From Gnetum montanum (taxonomy: Eukaryota; Streptophyta; Gnetopsida; Gnetales; Gnetaceae): 23,829 bases of DNA. The notes below the pieces were generated by a model. That model had not been told where the DNA came from and made no database searches. It saw nothing but the letters and a program-made list of their open reading frames with translations. The translations under genes were made by a program, and so were the position numbers. The stretch is taken from assembly GCA_015680685.1 (NCBI GenBank), contig MNCI01025512.1:1092-24920 (forward strand), in the 5' to 3' direction. Position 1 is the first letter of the stretch. The number at the start of each line of letters is the position of its first letter. Shown here piece by piece: positions 18,729 through 23,829 of this stretch.

Positions 18729-19077
18729 AGTCTAGAGGGGGGCTCTTGGACAAGGGGGCGGGGGGGATGGGAGTGGAGTCCCAAACAGGCTCTGGCTATT
18801 AGTCTAGAGGGGTACCTTCCTCTCCACTAAGCAACAGTTTCCTCTTTTCATTTCTTTTCTTTAGAGGCTTCTAGTTGATCTTCGAGGAGGGTCCAAGGTA
18901 GGAGCCAATAGCTCAAAATTAGATCCTTGTGGGTCTTCTCGATGACGATAGGAGCTTGTCTTAGTGGTGCAGACATGAGTGAACAATCTTCCTCTCTACG
19001 ATGGTGCACAAAAGGTGGCAAACGATGGTATGCTTTGAGAACTACATTTGCTACCTTGTGCAAACTGTAGTGGGTAG

Positions 19078-19078
<1 letters not shown>

Positions 19079-19109
<31 letters not shown>

Positions 19110-19116
19110 CCTCTCT
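19079..19116. repeat. (CT)n microsatellite
   Basis: A nearly pure CT run, longer than the matching tract in the 5' LTR (13586-13610). It probably expanded after insertion, or was part of the transcribed region as a CT-rich leader. Confidence 0.85.
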
Positions 19117-19412
19117 TATGACGGTCACAGTCTTCTTGCCTAGCAGTAGATACCATTGGTAGTCATAGACTAGTAGTGTTAGTGGGACTAGGGAAAATTT
19201 AGTTCTTTTAATTAATTATTGTATTGAAGATGATTATTTAATTTAAATTCCAAATTTATTTCTAGTTTATTATTTGTAAAAGACCACATATCCCTCTCCA
19301 GCTGAGACTATTCTTGGCTTTCCGTACCCATACGGGAGGCACCCTAGATAATAGTCTCCTAAAACGAGTTTTCTTTACCTGTGTTGATGTGACCAAAATT
19401 TATGCATCAAAA

Positions 19413-19417
19413 AAACT
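19413..19417. other. Target-site duplication of element B2, right
   Basis: aaact, an exact repeat of 12810-12814. Confidence 0.85.
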
Positions 19418-19461
19418 AAAAATCACAATGGGGTAAAACATAAAATTCACACTCTTAAAAT

Positions 19462-19479
19462 TATATATATATATATATA
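19462..19479. repeat. (AT)n microsatellite
   Basis: Alternating AT run just downstream of element B2. Confidence 0.85.
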
Positions 19480-19549
19480 ACTTAGCTCTTTAGTGAGCTT
19501 CTAATTTCTCCTACCAACTAAATAGCTTCTTACACTAACTTGCCTGCCC

Positions 19550-20000
19550 ATGTCTACACGAGGCACACCTCCTCCAACAAGTGCATGTGGTGAACCTTCT
19601 AATTTCCTTAGAGTTGCTGATAAAACTACTGGTTGAGGTAGAGCTCCACCTTAATCTTCTCCTCCTCAGTTTGTAAATACTAGAACTTGTCCAATAATGA
19701 ATCCAAATGGCAAGGGCTAAGGGATCCAACAATCTCTAATTTTGATAATGGTTTTATCAATTCTGACCTTCCCACTCCTAGTTTAGAGGCTCCTCCTTTT
19801 CAAAAGCCTATCTTTGATTTTAAATCCCAATATAAATCCTAGAGATATGGGAATTCATCCTTTCCCTCATCTTCTACGTATTCTCCTTCCACCTTTTGCC
19901 TCTTGGCACTTTGCTTTTCTTGTGCATTCATCTCTACTATTTGCTTTTGTCCCTCCATCTTGTTGTAACCCACACATAAATAGAACTTACATTTATAGAA
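19550..20000. pseudogene. Coding-like relic of unknown origin
   Basis: On the plus strand an ATG at 19550 opens MSTRGTPPPTSACGEPSNFL; the frame has a TGA and two TAA stops and shifts near 19730 into a frame with GFINSDLPTPSLEAPPFQKP, reaching a stop at about 19837. On the minus strand, 19839-19958 reads as a 39-residue charged peptide from an ATG (MEGQKQIVEMNAQEKQSAKR, ending DEGKDEFPYL). Both look more protein-like than chance but they oppose each other and neither is recognised. It lies outside element B2 and probably outside the LINE. I cannot say which strand was coding. Confidence 0.3.
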
Positions 20001-20399
20001 CCATGACTTTGAGCTTTTAAATCAAAATTCTTGCCACCAGGTTAACACCTCATTGTTTACGAAAACTAAAATTGCAAATATATTCTTGAAATAAAGTCTT
20101 ATTAGAAAAAAAAACACATTTCATACATCATTGTTACTAACTAAAGAGCATCTATCCATGTTAAAGGATATATATGATTCCCCTAAAATATTATTTTAAA
20201 ATATTTCAAATCCCTTCTTAAATTCATATAATAGTAATTCTAAAAAGTCCTACTAAGTAATTTATAAAATTGAAATTTTTTTTGAATGTTCATATCAAAT
20301 GCAACCAACCTTTAGAAATAAGTTCCATGATTACAAAGATACTAGTGAGTGGGAAAGTGTGAAACCAAAAAACTTATGCATACTTATTACCCATAATAA
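20001..20399. other. AT-rich spacer left of the LINE
   Basis: No gene is seen; A and T runs only, including a T run at about 20275-20283 that could be the poly(A) tail of a minus-strand insertion if the LINE ends there instead of near 20400. Confidence 0.4.
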
Positions 20400-20436
20400 T
20401 AAATGTTCATGGGGGGTGTTGAATCCCAAAACAAGT

Positions 20437-20442
20437 TTTATT
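20437..20442 (-). promoter_or_regulatory. Polyadenylation signal of the LINE
   Basis: AATAAA on the minus strand, in the context cctattaataaaacttg, about 300 bp after the ORF2 stop. Confidence 0.5.
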
Positions 20443-21095
20443 AATAGGAAAAGGGAATCAAATACATAATCCACATTAAGTCATATAGACTAGATATAGA
20501 AAGGAAATTTAATTGACTAGGGATGTTATGTTGGGAAACATCCTTACAAATAACTAATTCCAAAAGGAAGAAGCCTAATCTAGGAACCTACCCTTGACTA
20601 AGAATCAACTAAACTAGTAGTAGAGAAAGATTGGTAGAAAATAGGATGGAGCAGATAATGCATGAAATTATAAAGAAATACTCCTATGTAGTGATTCCAC
20701 TTGAATTTAAGAAGAGAAGATTTGTGTAGTGATTCCTATTAAAGAAGGTTGCTTAAATTCACAACTTTTCCCCAAGGCTGCAAAAGATGAATCAACTGGT
20801 TAACACCCAACTTGAACTTTGATGCTTGAGATTTGATTTGGAAATAAATGAGGCAAAACATCTACAATTTATCTATAATAGTTAGATGATATATATTTGA
20901 ATAATTAATCCTTTGAAAGAGAACATGGCATCTATGCTTCCAAATAAAATATAGAATAATAGGCCTAATAACCTTCCATAGAAATTTGAAATTTATAGAA
21001 GTGATAGGAAAAAAGCCAAACATAACATCATCTTGAGATAGCTTGCATGATGGAACAACTTTGAAGGCCCATGTCCACGCATGCTAGGAAAAGGG

Positions 21096-21146
21096 GTATT
21101 GCCAAAAAATATAAGCAAAATCCTCTTTACCATCACAAAGAGGGTA
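21096..21146 (-). other. zf-RVT motif of the LINE with lost zinc ligands
   Basis: The segment reads YPLCDGKEDFAYIFWQYPFS. The usual plant LINE pattern is C-P-x-C...E-x-x-x-H-x-F-x-x-C. Three of the four ligand positions (Cys, His, Cys) are Tyr, each explained by one G-to-A or C-to-T change (TGC to TAC, CAT to TAT). Confidence 0.65.
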
Positions 21147-23546
21147 ATTAGGAGTGTGAATTCTAAGATATTTAAGATGTTTGTGGATAGGTAAACCTTG
21201 GTGAATGAGGCATTAGAGAAATTGTTGAATTTTATGGAGAGTTGGTAGTTTTCAAATATAGTGGAATAGGGGGATCTAGAATTGTTCTAACCCTTGTTTG
21301 TGCCAAGACTTGTTACATCAATGAATGACATTTGATGAGTCATGCAAAAGTTGAAAGGAGACATGCAACTTATAAGGTAAAAGTTTCAACCCATTAATCC
21401 ATTGGAGGCCATGAAAAGTACTTTGCATCAAAACATCTAGCTGCAAATGGTAATGAATAAAACTATAAACCCAAGCCAAGCAATGGTGCATTTCTTTACA
21501 AGCCCCATACAAATTATTAAACACTTACCTAGAAATCCAATGATCAACAAGTTAAAGACAACTAAGAGAAATAACTTCCTTTTGAAACCAAGAGGTGGCA
21601 ACCCTACATTCATAATGGCAAGGGGAATGGGCAACAAAGGTAACCATCAGGGACACAGCTTAGAGAGAAGAGTAGGGTTGATCTTGACATTAGTCCAATA
21701 TATATAATGGCGTAAAATTTACCAAGCCCTCCAAATGCTTTTGAAAACATGAGATCCAGGAATAATGATAGTGTGGGGGAAAAGGATCCAATTAACAAAG
21801 TGGATTCCTTTCTAGAAGGGCTTACTTTTGGAAAAAACTTGTTGAAGCCTTAATTAGAGAAGAGTCCCAATAATCTTTGGGCATCTAGATGCTGAACCAA
21901 CCACTTAGCAACCAAGGTAAGCCCTTGTTTGAAAGAGTTCAAAAGATCTAAGCCACCCTTATTCTTAGGAAGAGTAAAAATATTTCAAGTGACACAATGG
22001 AAGCCTTTTTGAGAATCTTTTGAGGACCACATGAAGTCTCAAAATAAGCATTCAAGCTTTTGATAAGTAGCTTGGGAGGGGGCCCAACATGAATAATAGT
22101 ACACATGGGTAGAAGAATAGATGAAGTTACAAATGAGGTACTTACCAGATAGAGTGAGGTGCTTAGTCTTCCATTTTTCAATTTTCTTTTGAATCCAAAA
22201 AATTACATCCTCCCAAAGAACCAAGGTTGAACCTCTAAAATCGAAGGGAATTCCTTGAATCTTGATGATATTGTAATCCTAAAGAAGCTTCCAATTATAG
22301 TTGGGAAAATGATAATAATTATTAGTAAAGCTATAAACAAAATATTTATTCTAATTAATAATGGAAACCAAGAGTGAGCAATATTGCACCACCCATAATA
22401 AGAGCTGTTGCAAATTAGCAGTAGTGTTTTGAACAAGAAAAAAGGAGTTTTCTGTGAAATGCATGTTAAGAAGCTAATATTGAGGGGAAGAGAGATGGAC
22501 TCGATGATAGCTTTATTATGAATATCATAGTGTAGCTGATGATAGAGAATGTTGGCTATGATGATGAATAGGTAAAGAGCAAGAGAACATCCTTGCCGCA
22601 TTGACCTATGGATAGGAAAGGGAGAGATAATACCAAAGGTAGTAGCTATTCTAGTGATAGCATCTAAGAATAAACATTTCACCACATGTAAGAACTTAGG
22701 GCCAAAATCAAGTTTAGTCATGGTCTACAAAATAAAGTCCCACTTTATGTTATTGTAGGCCTTTACATAATCAAGCTTCATTAGGATAATATCTTGATTG
22801 TCATCCTCCACCCACTTGAGACGTTTCCATGTAGCAATCACATTATTTAAAATATATCTACCAAGAACAAAGCTTGTTTATTGGGGAGATATAATATGGT
22901 AAAGAATTTTCTTTAGATGTAAGGCTAAGCACTTGGCCCAAATTTTATACACCACATTAACAAGAGTGATGGGATGCTAATTGGAAATACAGGTAAGATC
23001 CCTAGACTTAGGAAAGAGACAAATAATCCCCAGATTTAAATTGAGCCCAAGGGAACCAGAAAGGATAGCCTCTCTGATGACTTGGAAGAGATCATTTCCC
23101 ACAAATCCCAATGATTTCGAAAAAATTCAACAGCAAAACCATCATAACCAAGGGCTTTCCTAGGACTCAATTTAAAACAAGCCTCTTGAAGCTCATTCCT
23201 AGTAATATCAGCTTCTAAACTTTGCAACATAGTAGAATTGATTAGGCTAGGATAATTAAGGGTAGCGGCCTCAAACAATGAGATATCCATAGGGGTAGCA
23301 ACAAATAAGGTTTTAAAATGCTTCTTAAGATATAAGAGGACATTTTTGTGATTAGTGATGGTGGTACCATCATTGAAAATTTTTTCTAAAGAATGCAAAG
23401 GAGAAGAGCTATTTAGATAGTTGAAAAATTCCTTAGAGTGTTCATCTTGAATATTTAACCAAGTGACTCTACTTTTTATTAAGGCATTTTGTGCTTTGTA
23501 TATGTACTATTGTTAGAAGGCTAACCAGGCTCTAGCTAACTCTTTG

Positions 23547-23582
23547 TTGAAAGGATCTTGAGCATTGAAAGGATCTTGAGCT
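23547..23582. repeat. 18-bp tandem duplication inside the LINE ORF2
   Basis: ttgaaaggatcttgagca is followed at once by ttgaaaggatcttgagct. In the coding frame it duplicates six residues (AQDPFN AQDPFN) without shifting the frame. Confidence 0.9.
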
Positions 23583-23829
23583 AATCTATCAATAAAATGT
23601 TCAATAGTAAAGTGAATGTTGTTGTACTCTTGTCTAGCATGAGCAACCACTTCCTTATAGTAACAAGGAGCAAAGTTTTGCACTCTATAAGAAACATGAT
23701 TCCACCATTGAATCCAACCCACTTGATCTAGGGATCTAGGTTCTGCATTCCAAAGGTTTGAGAGATGAAGTTGGATGGAAAGAGAAGAGAAGGGAAACCC
23801 CAAAAGATGCTTTAACTTACTCCAAGAGG

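Larger units (their letters stand above)
12815..19412 (+). mobile_element. Element B2: non-autonomous Ty3/gypsy-type LTR retrotransposon
   Basis: The element is 6,598 bp, bounded by a perfect aaact duplication and by LTRs with 8-bp inverted ends TGTTGATG/CATCAACA (the right copy has CATCAAAA). Order on the plus strand: LTR, leader, gag, CCHC-like knuckle, protease, a short unassigned segment, an integrase C-terminal tail, a 1.3-kb non-coding 3' region, purine-rich tract, LTR. Reverse transcriptase, RNase H and the integrase catalytic core are absent, and their place is taken by under 300 bp. Gypsy-type order is inferred from gag and protease style and from the integrase tail lying last. All frames carry stops or shifts. 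Confidence 0.88.
18301..19412 (+). repeat. 3' LTR of element B2
   Basis: Partner of 12815-13909. It starts TGTTGATGTC and ends gcatcaaaa, where the terminal CATCAACA has become CATCAAAA. It has the tandem array (18418-18615), TATA box (18719-18728) and an expanded (CT)n tract (19079-19116). A minus frame at 18848-19156 is low-complexity Arg/Glu coding over the CT tract and is not a gene. Confidence 0.9.
20400..23829 (-). mobile_element. L1-type LINE, 3' portion, continuing past the right edge
   Basis: A non-LTR retrotransposon in minus orientation. It comprises the RT-bearing ORF2 (23829 to 20739) and a 3' UTR of about 300-340 bp with AATAAA at 20437-20442. ORF1 and the endonuclease lie beyond the window or are missing. 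The 3' end is uncertain: no clear poly(A) tail is seen directly next to the polyadenylation signal. Confidence 0.85.
20739..23829 (-). pseudogene. LINE ORF2 reverse transcriptase, decayed and partial
   Basis: ORF2 protein makes cDNA at the target site. Blocks in order on the minus strand: the linker after the endonuclease (23803-23400; WWNHVSYRVQNFAPCYYKEV, then IKSRVTWLN and KEFFNYLNS); the start of RT (23398-23036; LSPRKALGYDGFAVEFFRNHW); fingers and palm (23035-22510; GIICLFPKSRDLTCISN, PITLVNVVYKIWAKCLALHL, MKLDYVKAYNNIKWDF, RSMRQGCSLALYLFIIIAN); the catalytic box (22444-22461), shifted in frame; thumb and connection (22240-21840; KTKHLTLSGKYLICNFI, SCWAPSQATYQKLECLF, LPKNKGGLDLLNSFKQGL); and a C-terminal zinc-finger region (21190-21080). 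The frame ends at 20739. There are several stops and at least one frameshift. The usual F/Y-A-D-D box is FTEN, so catalysis is lost. Domain names follow plant L1 ORF2 (RVT_1, zf-RVT). Confidence 0.85.

Noticed and set aside
18848-19156. Minus frame with an Arg/Glu repeat tract
   Set aside because: It is the translation of the CT microsatellite within the B2 LTR; the matching frame in the other LTR differs.

Overview
The window is plant nuclear DNA made almost wholly of decayed, partly nested retrotransposons; I find no intact host gene, tRNA, rRNA or CRISPR array. The basis is Ty3/gypsy-type Gag and retropepsin remnants, LTRs with TG...CA ends, a primer-binding site complementary to the 3' end of plant tRNA-Asp, a plant L1-type LINE, and AT-rich DNA poor in CpG. 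Long runs of old elements suggest a large seed-plant genome, plausibly a gymnosperm, but I cannot name a species. One ambiguous base lies at 424.

Layout. 1-199 is the end of an LTR (family A), reading on the + strand and abutting a GC- and CpG-rich patch (200-470) with a coding-like minus frame. 480-2276 is AT-rich with a tRNA-like SINE candidate. 2277-9268 is a 7.0-kb family-A LTR element in minus orientation: LTRs 2277-3118 and 8460-9268, tRNA-Asp-type PBS at 8441-8458, gag-pro pseudogene at 5277-8008, then about 2 kb of non-coding DNA where reverse transcriptase and integrase would be expected. 9269-11950 is the 3' part of a plus-strand family-B element: non-coding 3' internal region plus a 1.68-kb LTR. 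11951-12809 is a spacer with a second SINE-like fragment. 12815-19412 is a plus-strand family-B element with LTRs at 12815-13909 and 18301-19412, a perfect 5-bp target duplication (aaact), gag and protease, and an integrase C-terminal tail joined almost directly after the protease region. 19418-20400 is unassigned. From about 20400 to the right edge runs a minus-strand LINE ORF2 pseudogene, with its 3' UTR at the left.

How the pieces relate. Both nearly full-length LTR elements keep recognisable gag and protease but lack reverse transcriptase, RNase H and the integrase core, so both look like non-autonomous copies that would have needed enzymes from a partner. Nearly all interruptions (stops in gag, lost zinc ligands in the LINE, five of six changes in the PBS) are C-to-T or G-to-A changes, as expected from deamination of methylated cytosine in silenced DNA. 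LTR pairs differ by roughly 10-15 percent by eye, so the insertions are old. All elements appear dead. No new biological system is evident; the most interesting points are the LTR architecture (palindromic GATATC arrays, 22-bp tandem arrays, a 200-bp internal repeat) and the parallel loss of pol in two families.
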